Assembly (NCBI GenBank): GCA_032622095.1
Contig: CP136068.1
Coordinates: 127,851,989 to 127,915,988, forward strand
Source: Siphonodentalium dalli
Taxonomy: Eukaryota; Mollusca; Scaphopoda; Gadilida; Siphonodentaliidae
Direction: 5' to 3'
Length of the DNA stretch: 64,000 nucleotides
The first letter of the stretch is position 1, and each line of letters opens with the position of its first letter. Under the pieces are notes generated by a model. That model saw only the letters and a list, made by a program, of their open reading frames with translations, was not told where the DNA came from and ran no database searches. Both the position numbers and the translations under genes were made by a program. This document shows, in pieces, positions 46,317 through 57,589 of the stretch.

Positions 46317-47455
46317 AATACTCCTCCAGGTGTCACTAACACCTCAAGAAATACTTCGAAAACAAGGATTTTCGCAGCTATTTCAAAATCAATAATCGCA
46401 ATACGAAGTTATGACAATTTCCGGTATAAAATATGAGACAAACATGATGGCATCGAAATGTGGTTCCGGTTGTTAATTGAGCGGAGACTTTCTGAAGCTC
46501 TGAGTCTTTGTTCGCTGATCTTATACCTGAGCTATAGCAATCTACACTATAAGGGTGATTGATTAAGAGCACGAGTTACCACTTGATTTGTCGCTTCTTC
46601 GCTCACCAGACATCACATATCAAGGAAACACAGTCAACTTAACACCAGCTTCTAACTCAGCCGTTCTCGCTGAGAACGGGAAACGCCATGACGATTACGT
46701 CCCGAGAAGCTGAAGTTGTCTGTTGATTAATTGGAGTTGATAAATTAATTATACACCAGATTCTGTTGGTTGCTGAACAACTATATATACGAGGCAATCT
46801 GGCATACTCTAGCAGCGAACTGTAAGAATGAAACCACAAGTTTCTTCTCGAGACAGCGGCAACGTGACACTTGAGTCAGTCTGTCAAGTATTCACAGAAC
46901 AGCGTGTTACTCCACGGTTAACAGGATGCTTCGATCGAAATTTGACCAATCGTTTCTCAGTGTCTATTGGCGTTCCGAACTGGAATTGTCTGTCGACTTA
47001 AAAAGTACCCTTTATCGTGTGCTCAGTCCAATAGCTTTTGTGTAGATTTAGATATATTCCAAAGCAGCAACAGTTATATTAAGCACTGTCGAACGCCGTG
47101 TCATTCAATTCTCAATATGGCCTGATGAGCTACGATCCGAAGTCAATCAGTCGTTCACGAGTCGTGTACTTCAGATCTAGAATTGTTTGTAAACTTAATA
47201 AAATCCTGTAAAGTGTCGTCGATCCGATAAATGAATATGTGTAACTTATATATCCCTTAGTAGTATTACATTGGCGGAAACATTCACTGTCAGCATCAGT
47301 GAAGCCACGTGCGCGCAGAGACCGCTCTACAATCTATATATTTCCATACACCACCAATGAATATCCGGCGCTGGGACACGAAAACTCCTCTCCAATGGTC
47401 TATACGCTGCCAGTTATAGGAAAATATCCGATCGAACAAACGCTGTGTTGCACGA
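46317..47455. other. Possible shared 5' region between divergent ORFs
   Basis: Unique-looking, relatively GC-rich sequence between the minus-strand membrane protein ORF and the plus-strand frame at 47456. TATATATA near 46783 reads as a TATA box only for the minus-strand gene. Nothing else can be supported. Confidence 0.3.
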
Positions 47456-47704
47456 ATGGCCAGCAGCCGAGTCGGTTATCATAAAACCGCTCGCTTCAGC
47501 AGCGATGGAGATTACTTCGATAACACTGTCACGGCCCTGGCTTCGGTCATGAATGGCATGCATACGCAATCCGCAGCCCAATCAGACCATTACGCCGGAA
47601 GATATGACGGATACATTCACTATTCCATAGACACATATACACACTTAATCAGAAAGCTTTCAAGTTCAGTGTTTTGCAGTGCGGTTGGCTATGCCTTTCT
47701 ATGA
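47456..47704 (+). CDS. Unrecognised ORF, 82 codons
   Basis: Starts ATG in an acceptable context (CGAATGGCC) and ends TGA or TAG-type stop after VGYAFL. The composition is balanced, rich in Ser, Tyr, His and Asp, with no transmembrane segment or motif that I know. It lies divergently from 45789-46268. It could be a first exon or a chance frame. Confidence 0.27.
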   Translation: MASSRVGYHKTARFSSDGDYFDNTVTALASVMNGMHTQSAAQSDHYAGRYDGYIHYSIDTYTHLIRKLSSSVFCSAVGYAFL

Positions 47705-48427
47705 TTAGTTGGTTTTAAGACTGACCAGCTACTCACATAAATTGCTGCACAATCTAGGATCCCGACAATGGTTATTTTGAACTATGTCTAAGTTATCAAT
47801 ATTTCAGCACGTTAGATGTCTTTGCTTGAGATATATCTGATTAACTGTCGGACGCTACATCATTATCCAGACCCCGGAGGTATGAACCTCTTCCGATTTA
47901 GACTATAATTGAGGGCTTGAGGATGTACACGTACACTGGACCGCACAGCAATTTCGTTTCGTTAAAGCATGCACTCCCTAGATTTACTCACAGAACAATG
48001 TAGAATAAAAACTTCCGTTCACATGAAATAAAACGGCGGGAGCATCACTTCCATAGCCATGTTTCTCTCAGATAATAGTGACATAACATGGTCAGCGTAC
48101 AACAAGTTTGGCCTCACCCGTGCGGTGATATCCATGGTAGTTGCTGGAATAGCAGGGCCATCTGAAAACGATTTTGCTCACACTTACGAGTCCAACCACG
48201 ATGTAGTCCGCTATTGGTAAATTAGGGGAAGTAGGAAACAGTCTGGGTTCATATATAGGCCTACTATGTATAGGATCCTGTCAACGATATATGCACCTGC
48301 TCAAGATTGATGATGTCAGCGAACACTGTTCGTGTTCATGTGTATCCGTCGGTGTTCACGTGTTCAATCCTGTCCCCGATGTATGTAGCTGTTTGTATAG
48401 CATGTTCAGTAGAACGTGTTGATTTAG

Positions 48428-49147
48428 GCTCACTTGTACGCGGTTTTGTCCACGATATCCGCATCCGTTTTGGCCGACGTGTTCAACATATCCACGTTGG
48501 CTGGAGCTGTTGGGTTAGAAGGGTCCTTGGAGAACGCACATTGGGCTGACATGTACGATACTGTCAACGAAACCTGGAGTCACTGGGACACCAGGATAAT
48601 TGAAAAACGCCTGGCTTATGTGTATGATCCAGTCAGTTGTGCCCGGTGTCTTTGGAACAGTAGTGTAATCAGAAAATGTGTATTGGACTCACATGTGCGA
48701 TCCTGTCCACATTATCGGAAACTGTCTCACGATATCACCGCGATCCATGTGCCCGGACCGGTCCCCGCTTACGGTAAATCCACAATGATAATAGCAGGCG
48801 CTATGGCGTTATCCGGTGCGTTCTATCTGGTGATCCGTCTCAATCACTGCGGTGGTTCTAATGACAGAGCGACGGCGCCAGTAATTCCGAGCTGGGTTTG
48901 GTGGCGTCGTATGACAGCGGATCCATGCGGAATATCCCGTGTTATTGTTACCATATACACATTCACTGATCTTATTCTATATCATCACGCGCTGTTGCGT
49001 CAATCGATTTCCTCCCATTCGCGATACAGCAACTGCGTCCCGCAGGCGACTGTATATGCCTCGCGAAACCAGCTTTACGGGAGTGCATGGTATACACGGC
49101 AGATGCATGGACTATGCAGACACCTACTGTATATATATGGCAGGTGA
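48428..49147 (+). CDS. Longest open frame in the window (240 codons stop to stop), unrecognised
   Basis: Open from just after a TAG at 48425 to the stop at 49147. The first in-frame ATG is at 48551, giving 198 residues. It holds three N-glycosylation-type sequons upstream or near the start (NIST, NETW, NSSV), a hydrophobic stretch that could span a membrane (MIIAGAMALSGAFYLVI) and eight or so scattered cysteines. No domain is recognised. The first half overlaps a degenerate periodic DNA motif (GATCCTGTCCACGAT-like, see findings), which argues that the frame may be partly a repeat by-product. Local GC content near one half also makes long frames more likely by chance. Confidence 0.33.
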   Translation, partial: AHLYAVLSTISASVLADVFNISTLAGAVGLEGSLENAHWADMYDTVNETWSHWDTRIIEKRLAYVYDPVSCARCLWNSSVIRKCVLDSHVRSCPHYRKLSHDITAIHVPGPVPAYGKSTMIIAGAMALSGAFYLVIRLNHCGGSNDRATAPVIPSWVWWRRMTADPCGISRVIVTIYTFTDLILYHHALLRQSISSHSRYSNCVPQATVYASRNQLYGSAWYTRQMHGLCRHLLYIYGR

Positions 49148-49254
49148 TTGGTTGGTCGATTGATTGGGATATAACTTGTCTACGGGTTATCTACACTAAA
49201 GACACCTAGGCCATACATAACACGTCTACATTGCACGTGCAAGCGAGGCCTATA

Positions 49255-49625
49255 TTAAAGACATATTATGTAATTGTTCGGATGTGTGATACTGATAACT
49301 TATTACGCAGGTGCTATGTCAACTGGGGAATGTAGCATTCTACTAACAATCGCCCAAAATCTCAAAGAAATCGACAATACAACTCTATAGAAAACAGCGT
49401 CTGAACTACGCTCAATTGTAAATATTTACATCTCGATTCGGAACGCAACAATCGGCGATAAACTAACGTAAATAATTTGCCATCGATACTCATTGAATTT
49501 AATAAATATATAAGACTTTCTGTGTTGTAAAATTTGGATTAATATTCACAAAAATAACTACTTTGAGCAAGATTATACTCCAGTTCCAATTGATCACCCA
49601 AACCGGAGTGTTTCACATCACTTTA
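49255..49625 (+). repeat. Dispersed repeat D, copy 3
   Basis: Reference full-length copy, about 370 bp: AAAGACATATTATG, GGTGCTATGTCAAC, ATTTACATCTCGATTCGG, then ACCGGAGTGTTTCACATCAC. It has no coding capacity and no inverted ends. Confidence 0.88.
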
Positions 49626-50301
49626 AGATTTTCTAAATTGATGCACTAAATAATATATACAAGGTACACCAATAGAGTCAATACATCGAAATGTGAATGG
49701 AAAATAGTTGTTTGAATTCTATATGCAAGAAATATATACTAGTAATATATACTATATTTTGTTTGAGTTTTGTGTTATGCGTTATCATGTTTGTTATATA
49801 TCACTAAATAAAATTGAATTAATTAATTAAAAATATAAGGTAAACCAAAGGCGCATACATGTGTGTGGAAAAATACCGCTCTTTGATGATCACATATACA
49901 GAGCATGCGTCCCACAAAGGGTCTATCAATGCCTTTTGAGACCAGCCACGCTCTACATGGTATCTACTCATGTACATGGTACAATAAATATATCTTCTGT
50001 ATAATTAGACTAGGTGGCATAAACCGCTCTGTTGGATTTTGGTGATATTTCATTGGCTAAGCCAGATACCGTGCCGTTGCTATTTGTATTGGCGACATGA
50101 AGGCAAGACGGATGATGGAGTTCACAGGAAATATACATTTTTTTTCTTAGGCCACTTACGTTGAAAAACGTTATGGCGAGAGCGATGCGGAGATTTTGAC
50201 ATTTTCTACTGATCATTCTTCTGACTAAATGTCAGATTGATATGAATGACCAGGACTGTCGGCAGAACAAAAACGTTGGTGTGGTGAATTGACGATAACA
50301 T

Positions 50302-50443
50302 CAGAATTATGGGAAATTTTTCAGGATTTAGTCGGAAATATGACTTGTTGCCATTCATATGAAAGCTCTCTCTCTATCTCTTTCCGATGAATGGTAACAA
50401 GCCATATTTCTGACTAAATCCTGAAAAATTTCCCATAATTCTG
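50302..50443. mobile_element. Hairpin MITE, 142 bp
   Basis: CAGAATTATGGGAAATTTTT and its reverse complement bound 57 bp arms that pair with few mismatches around a CT-rich loop (50359-50387). The flanks show no clear target duplication. Confidence 0.82.
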
Positions 50444-52151
50444 CTGTGGCTAAAGGGTCATATACTTTGAGCATTACTGTATAAGTTCTGCAATGACACG
50501 TGTAACTGAATCAATTGAAAAATTGAGTTTAGAAACTCATAAATCAAATTAAGCCAGAAAAAAACAAGCAGACATAATAACACAGAACAGAACGGAACAT
50601 AACAAAACATATGTAGTCAACTATACTTATAACAACATAACAGATCGATGCAGATACTGAAAAACCATACACATATACTAGGTTCTAGTCACGGTCATGA
50701 TTATCTGACTACTATCCGGATGACCTTGGGCCATACTGTAGTCATTTAGAATTCCGTATGGATTGAGAAAATCGCCCTATTGACCCGCCCTTTCGGGCGG
50801 ATTTCATTTATTCATATTCAATTATACTAGAGCCAACTTATTACCAAGACATTGAACAGTGATATTCATCAGGAACTAAATACGATCGTGGTGGGAATAA
50901 GTGCCATTAACATACAGAAGATAATCTAACTTAGCTGTCTGATCCTCGACCTCTGATCGGATTCTCATCAGTTCTGATTCTCGAAAAAATGAGCTTGAAT
51001 TAAGTGGCTTGCTTCGTCGGGCATCGATGTTACTGCGAGGAAATTACTATCTATTTGGGGCATCAGTTAGAGACAACGAGAAATATTGCATCGAGAAAGA
51101 AAGGACATTGAAGACGCACTGCGGCTACTTTTGGCGGAACACAAGTTACCCGATAAATCGCGATGATCTTGATTGGAATAAAACTTCCACCTTAAACATT
51201 TAATAAGCAGTGATGCTCGATATGATCTCATTTATAAAATATAAATTTTGACTTTTGGATTTCATTCATTGAGATATTTTGGTGCGTACGTCAGCTGCGT
51301 ACGTTCAAAATTATTTTCCAAATTTTGTAAAACCGCTCCGGGCCACTGCTCTCCATCCTAAAATTATGACAAGTGAACGAGGAATCAGGTATCTGCACAA
51401 AATTGGGTCACTGTTCCCTTATTTTGTTACCCCCACCCCTATTTTCATATGCTTTGCAGATTCCCTCTTCTTTCACTTGTTATCCATACATTTGGTACCA
51501 ACTTCACTTTGTGATTAATTGGTTTCAGGCCGTTTTTCTTTCAGATTATTCTAATTTGACTTATCAAAAAGCCGTCGGGCCGTCAGCCATCATTTCATTT
51601 TGACTTTTTACTGTCACCCCGGGATGCTAGGTGTAATTTTCGCTAACCCTACATGATGTGTTACCTGGTCAGACACCCACTTACCTCTTATTGGTTACCC
51701 AAAAAAAAAAAAATCGATATGGTCTTGGTATGTCTCAACCCCACAAATATTACCAACAGTTGAAAATGTCGTGCCTGACAACATTGTTGAAAATTTCAGA
51801 CCAAAAGTAGGTTGAATTTTTTCACACAGTTTGATATACCAATGAATTTTGTTTATTGTTATACCAAAATTTCCCACTTTCGGTCATTAGTTTTGGAATA
51901 AAATGGCAATTACTTGGAAAATTCCAACCATAATGTGGGTCTTAAGTTGAACATTTACACTAACATTTCCAATAGCTGAGAAATCTTAGGTATTGGTGGA
52001 ATATTCCATCACAAGGAATAAATCTGTTTTAGAAATTATGTCTGCTTCGGAGTGCAGTTGGAAATGTCAAGGGGGACATAAAAAAGAAAGGAGATCATGT
52101 ACTGTATATAACCATAGGTCCTGACATTATATCCACTTCACGAACATTGTA
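50444..52151. other. No gene seen
   Basis: Short hydrophobic frames at 51279-51603 overlap in two registers and have no motif. A CCGCCCTTTCGGGCGG mini-hairpin lies at about 50784. The rest is AT-rich. Confidence 0.4.
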
Positions 52152-53111
52152 TTAACCCTTTCAGTGCCAGGTCCGATTTTTGTATCAACCCATATACCCT
52201 GTGCCAATGCATTCTCTTATATATGCGAGTCGACCATAGGTCGCCTCGCATATATAAGAGAATGCATTGGCCTAACAATCTTTCATCATTTTTTACAATT
52301 TTAATAATTTTTTCTTATATTCTTTAACAGACTTATTTTGTAGTTTTAGTGCCAGGGAATCTTACGTTTTTCATGGGCATCAAAATTATTGCCATGAATA
52401 CTTGGTGATAGTTTTGACTTATAACATGCCCCTAAGGTTTCATTCAGTTTGTTTTTAAATTTGCTGTAGCATACTTAAGCATACCCAAAAAAATTCAACA
52501 CAAAAAAAAAACTAAAAATTATAATTTTTAATTTTTTAATTTTTGTAGGGCCGATTTTACAGACCGTAAATTAGGGCCGATGAGATCGGCCCCTGGCACC
52601 GTTGGCGGTGGGTATGCTGTTAAAGTATTCACCTCCGTCAAAAACCGCCATAAACAGAAATAATAGTAAAATATAAACAGACCTTGTTCTTATACCAATC
52701 AGAAATATGTCATAAACAGTATGTTATTGTCAAATGTTTACCTTTGTTGTGTAAACAAAAGCAAAAAACCTTACTTTTGTTTAGATCCGGATATGGTAAA
52801 CAGAAAGAGCGTTATTTGTTACTGTTGTCCTGATATGGAAATAATAAAGAGCGTTAATGTCATTTGTGTGTGAATACAGTGTGATTAACCACTAGAATTG
52901 CGCTGTGTTATGTAAAAAGAAGCAAAACTTCTGTAACACGAGCAGGCTCTTGTTTACGTAAACCATCGTACGTATTGACGACCACATACTATTTACGCGC
53001 TGATTATGTTTGTCATATGAACACAACTATATATATATTAATATTCCTTCTGTTGATGGCGATTTGAACAAATATGAATATTTCTGTAACGAACGCCGCC
53101 CGTGCCTTTAA
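52152..53111. mobile_element. Composite TTAA element: family 2 left part fused to family 4 right part
   Basis: The left edge TTAA-CCCTTTCAGTGCCAGG (52152) and about 447 bp of family 2 sequence with hairpin copy 6 run up to CCCCTGGCAC (about 52599). The sequence then continues as family 4 (CGTTGGCGGTGGGTATG, matching 32722 onward) to GCCCGTGCCT-TTAA at 53108-53111. The lost family 2 right end and lost family 4 left tip meet at a shared GGCAC. Only one TTAA is present at each outer edge. Confidence 0.85.
52204..52270 (+). repeat. 67 bp hairpin cassette, copy 6 (reference)
   Basis: The left arm starts CCAATGCATTCTCTTATATA and runs 32 bases to GAGTCGACC. The loop is ATA. The right arm GGTCGCCTCGC... 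ends GAGAATGCATTGG. The arms pair at 31 of 32 positions. The single mismatch (T in GAGTCG against C in CGCCTC) gives the hairpin a direction. Confidence 0.97.
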
Positions 53112-54522
53112 CCTATATGAATCGATCGGCAGAATAATGTTTTTATGTGCGCGGCCATAGACTAATCCGTCGATAATTCACGGGTAGAATATTGGGCTAA
53201 CTTACAGTGTCGCATGGTATAATATCCAAGCTGCAGATAGATTTAAGAAATGTCATTTAGCTGAGTTTATAGAAATGAATAAAGAAAAGGCAATATAAAT
53301 ATATAGAGCCTGATATAACAACACAAGCGTGTGATCTGGTCAACGCTATTGTACGAATTTGTTGAAACACGATAGTAAACAAGAAACGTTCATGTGTTCT
53401 CACAGAGGTATGTTCTTTGTTTATTGCACACTCTGAAGAGTGTAGCTTGTAATATACTGAACTTTATTGTTTATTTTCGATTTTGTTTCATGAAATTAAA
53501 CTATTTGCTTTATGTAGACTATATCTCGTAATTTAGTGAAGAACTTTTCGGTTAAATGATGTTGACAAAATCGGATCGCATTGTTCAAGAATAACACAAA
53601 TAATTTTATAGAACGTTTTGAAATATTCTGTATTTTGTCGTTTGTCGCAAACAAAAATGGTGTGCAATATATGATAGGAATGTAGTAAGAGTGTGTATTA
53701 TTGGGAGCACATTTAGTATGAATCGCGAACTTTAATGACAATCATTTATTAAGTGAATACGACGGAAAATTTTCATGAAAGTTATGTTTGTATATTATTG
53801 AAATTTAATGTGTAGCTACCCGGTCATATTAAATCAACGTCACTTCTTATGCAAAAAAAACAAACAACCGCAGCTGAGTAATACGCCACTTATAAGATTA
53901 ATTATACCTGATTATACCACAGATTTAATCAAAGAAAAGTTTTCCTCAGCTCAAAACACATTCCCTCCCTAGTTTTGGCCTGAGAATATAGAGATAATGT
54001 TATTTTAACATCAAAACTGCCTTTAGACAGTCAGATTGTGTCTTGTGTATATGCCAGTCTGGTCATTCCGAACATAAAATGCATGGACACATTGCATACG
54101 CAACCACTGCTTGTCAAACTGGGCTAATCACACACACCACCTTGCTAAAGCGAAAACAAATTTGGTCGAGGGGTCGGTGGGTTCCAAAAATGGCCAAAAG
54201 TACAAATAATCGACTCCCAATTGAAATATACAACTGAAACATACTTCTAAAGTAATCCTAGCTATGAAAAAATAATAAAACAAACATGTTGAAGATAGAT
54301 TCGTATAGGAAATAGTTACCAAAAGCATCCATTTAGATAGTTTAATTGAATCTGCATACCCGTGAAACAAATGACAAAACGCAGCTTTCCCAGCTATATT
54401 AATTATATATTAATTTATATTTTCCATACTATCATTTTGAATTATTTGTATCTTTATTTGTGTGAATTATCTCATATTAATTATCAGTATTTGTTTTACA
54501 CGTGTGTTGACATTGTATTTAG

Positions 54523-54526
<4 letters not shown>
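53112..54526. other. No gene seen
   Basis: AT-rich. A frame at 54043-54237 has no supporting motif beyond a chance-level resemblance to a LINE tail. Confidence 0.4.

Positions 54527-54575
<49 letters not shown>
54527..54575 (+). repeat. (AT)n dinucleotide microsatellite
   Basis: Uninterrupted AT run of 49 bases. It follows GAGAGA. Confidence 0.97.
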
Positions 54576-54576
<1 letters not shown>

Positions 54577-55448
54577 CATGTATTGTCTACCTCCGTCCAA
54601 TTCCACAGAGAAGTGGACCGAATTAATAAAGAAATTGAGCTTGAATATTGATATGGGTTTAGCGGTATGGCTAATAGAGTGAGTTTGGCCATCATTGTTT
54701 ATTGAGAAGTCAGCCGGTTATCGTACCTTTCAAGGTATATATCAAATCAATCGATCAATATAGATTTATCGCTGGCACCGCCACACCGCGATCAAATCAA
54801 TCAACCATATAGATTTATTGGCGACACTACAAATCCAATTCCACCGGCTCGTGTGATCAGTAGCGGATCAACAAACGAGGTTATCTAAAGAAAACGGATT
54901 CCATGCACTCATCAACGCAATGAAGATGCAATCTCTCCCTGTGCGCTGTAAAATAACACGTTGTCTATGGAAACGTCATGAATAAAAGATGCAGCTCCGG
55001 TATGCGATCCGCACAATGCACGCCGGACTCGGTGCATGTGACACACCACGTGACATTGTCGGCATATAGATATCATCACGACTGTCTGGTCCGGTTACGT
55101 CTGCGATGTTCGGTGATTTGCTATAAGGGACGTGACTAGAGGTAGGTTAGCGTCTAATACAGACATGGGAGAGCTGTAATAAGCATGACGGTCGTATACT
55201 GTTAGAAGTTATATGACAACAATTGTGCGATTTCTCATCGTAATCTCTATTATATAACCAAGGTTTAAGGTCGAAACATGGCCGTATATTGTTGTTAGAA
55301 GGTAGACGCCAGCTTAGTGTCTGATATAAACAGCGATATATCATCACGACTGTCTGGTCTGGTAACGTATGTTACGTTCGATGATTTGCTGCCAGTGACG
55401 CACCAAGAGATCCTCCGTTAGGGGATCCCTATCAGCAACAATGGGATA
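54576..55448. repeat. Short direct repeats related to the 58-60 kb satellite
   Basis: ATCAAATCAATC-ATATAGATTTATNG occurs twice (about 54744 and 54792). ATCATCACGACTGTCTGGTC-GGTNACGT occurs at 55070 and 55342. Between them, TGTTAGAAGGTAGACGCCAG and TTAGTGTCTGATATAAACA match the satellite unit. Confidence 0.65.
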
Positions 55449-55878
55449 CTACTGTACCAGTAAAAAGAAGTGGTATATTAAGCGCGCTGTTTTCGCGCCC
55501 AATATCGCAATAACATTGCAAAATTTCGCGCTTAATATTGCGCTCAAAATTGTGATATTTAAATCAAATTATTGCTTCTTCTATATTGTTTATTGCATAA
55601 ATAGATTTGTATATAATTATAGTTGTAAATGCTATATGTACACTATATGTACACTATATGCACATTATTTATCTAATATAAATATAACACTATCGGGGTC
55701 TGTTCTGAATTTAGCGCGCTTAGTATATATCGCAATATTTTGCGTTCAATGTCGCAATAATAAGCGCGACAGATTTTTGGTATTGGGCTATAATCGCGCC
55801 TTTTTCGAAATTAAACGCACTCAATATCACAATAAAGGCGCGCCTCAATATACCACTTCTTCTGACTGGTACTGTAAC
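55449..55878. mobile_element. Foldback element with GCGC/AATATTGCG-rich arms (430 bp)
   Basis: GTACCAGTAAAAAGAAGTGG then TATATTAAGCGCG on the left is mirrored by CGCGCC-CAATATACC then ACTTCTTCTGACTGGTAC on the right. Both arms are full of GCGCGCTTA and TATCGCAATATT words. Nested tandem TATATGTACAC units lie at about 55632-55660. Open frames on both strands are incidental. Confidence 0.78.
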
Positions 55879-55879
55879 A

Positions 55880-56109
55880 TTGTAATCGAATAAGCTCTCA
55901 TATGTATTTATGCGGACATGGTATATGAATTCATAAATTGCTTTACTCCCAGTACGAGCCTTTACATACATAAAATGTTTCACTGGATGTGTCTTCGACA
56001 AATCAACATTGGAATTGTCAACTTCACCAGACCGAAATATCCACGTTCGAGGAATACCAACTGCACCCCCTTGAGTTGGAATTTCAACTGTTCTAACCGA
56101 ACACCCCAT
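55880..56109 (-). pseudogene. Unrecognised coding-like segment, paralogue of 57590-57925
   Basis: On the minus strand it reads SKTHPVKHFMYVKARTGSKA and then IYEFIYH, closely matching the frame at 57635-57735. DNA similarity runs over about 150 bp, including GTAATCGA-AAGCTCTC and GAATTCA-AAATTGCTTTACT. Nonsynonymous differences outnumber synonymous ones in the part I compared, so present selection is doubtful. The family is not recognised; a duplicated exon or a repeat with an open frame are both possible. Confidence 0.33.
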
Positions 56110-56344
56110 AGGTTGGATGATTTCAAAATTATAGCCATTTCAATCGACATTTTTGACAAAAAGTAAGAAATTATGCGACTGTTTGTCTAAAACAACAAAT
56201 TGCCCATTAACTGCTGGTTGGAAAATCAAACAATGAGAACTTTTTCAACCTAATTTTTATGCGAAATTTTTAACTAATATTGTGTCATCCATGAACTTTC
56301 CAACTATTAAAACGTTTGATCATTGTTGGGGTGCATAACTCCCA

Positions 56345-56618
56345 AACCCCTTGTCCGTGAATGGAATCCTAAGGGCAGGTCCTAATGACAATAGCGACAA
56401 TCGGATGCTAATCTAGATAGCTGTATATGAAGTCTATGGAATATGAGCGTGGGGATGCTCTGGGTTCCAAAATCAGAGGTACGCCTGTCTTGGACATCAG
56501 TAGTGGATAACATTACCAATGATGCCCGGAGCACACGAACACAATCCCCCAAAGAACCTGGTGTAGCCTGGTGTAACTCTTTATTTTACGCGGTAGCTTC
56601 TGGGCTTCATCGAGAGTT
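56345..56618. repeat. Diverged local repeat, relatives at 57112-57245 and 57536-57600
   Basis: The words AATGACAA, GCAATCGGATACTAAT-like and GAGTACGGGGACGTTC-TGG-like recur in the same order in the three places. This points to an older local duplication spanning this region. Confidence 0.5.
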
Positions 56619-57049
56619 TTAACCCTTTCAGTGCCAGGGGCCGATCTCATCGGCAATAATTTACGGTCTGTAAAATCGGCCCTAAAAAAAAAAAAAAAAA
56701 AACCTTTGTTTTGGGTATGCTTAAGCATGTTATAGCAAATTTTAAAAAAAAATGGATAAAACCTTAGGAGCATGTTATAACTCAAAACTATCACCAAGTA
56801 TTCATAGTAATAATTTTGATGCCCATGAAAAACGTAAGATTCCCTGGCACTAAACCTACAAAATAAGTCTGTTAAAGAATATAAGAAAAATTTATTAAAA
56901 CATAATAACAAAAGATGAAAAATTGTTAGGCCAATGCATTATCTTATATATGCGAGGCGACCTATGGTCGACTCGCATATATAAGAGAATGCATTGGTAC
57001 AGGGTATATGGGTTGATACAAAAATCGGACCTGGCACTGAAAGGGTTAA
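56619..57049. mobile_element. TTAA MITE family 2, full copy (431 bp)
   Basis: TTAA at 56619-56622 and 57046-57049 with CCCTTTCAGTGCCAGG / CCTGGCACTGAAAGGG ends. It is in the opposite orientation to the family 2 part of 52152-53111, with the same internal order (GATCTCATCGGC end, AT-rich middle, hairpin, CAACCCATAT end). Confidence 0.94.
56931..56997 (-). repeat. 67 bp hairpin cassette, copy 7 (reversed)
   Basis: One substitution in the outer arm (ATTATCTTAT for ATTCTCTTAT). The centre and mismatch are conserved. It is followed by TACAGGG. Confidence 0.97.
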
Positions 57050-57323
57050 AACTTTTTATGTTTAACTTGAAAAAATAGCAAAATAAGCTTCTTGATATAC
57101 CGTATGACACGCACACGAAGCAAGTGGAATTGGATTGACAGTTGAATCATAATGACAACTGGGGCAATCGGATACTAATATCGTTACACTGTTCTTTTGT
57201 TTTATGTACCCCATCATATATGAGTACGGGGACGTTCTTGGTGCCAAAAAAGTGGTAGACACTGTCAGTGTATTTGACATCGACTGACATCACTAATACT
57301 CAATAATGCTGATCAGATCATCG

Positions 57324-57348
57324 CGAGAGAGAGAGAGCGAGATAGAGA

Positions 57349-57435
<87 letters not shown>
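57324..57435 (+). repeat. (GA)n dinucleotide microsatellite
   Basis: About 110 bases of GAGAGA with a few early interruptions (GCGAGATAGAG, GGGAG). Confidence 0.97.
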
Positions 57436-57437
<2 letters not shown>

Positions 57438-57589
57438 TTCTATTCCTGATGTCTAGCTATTCATTCATCGATGTTTTACAGACTTGTAATATTAACATAA
57501 AACGCTCTTTATGTGTCGCTTGATACCACATTCAGCAAATGGAAGTGCATTGACAGTCGAATCCCTATGACATTAGCAACAAATGGGAT

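Noticed and set aside
50782-50800. CCGCCCTTTCGGGCGG hairpin resembling a bacterial terminator
   Set aside because: Eukaryotic context with no upstream gene, and a single occurrence.
54043-54237. Frame ending NNRLPIEIYN, reminiscent of a LINE C-terminus
   Set aside because: Only a few residues agree and the cysteine motif is missing, unlike 63014-63430.
54362-54682. 106-codon frame with a Tyr-Ile repeat
   Set aside because: It reads through the AT microsatellite.
56513-56911. 132-codon minus-strand frame
   Set aside because: It runs through the family 2 MITE and a poly-A/T tract, so it is incidental.
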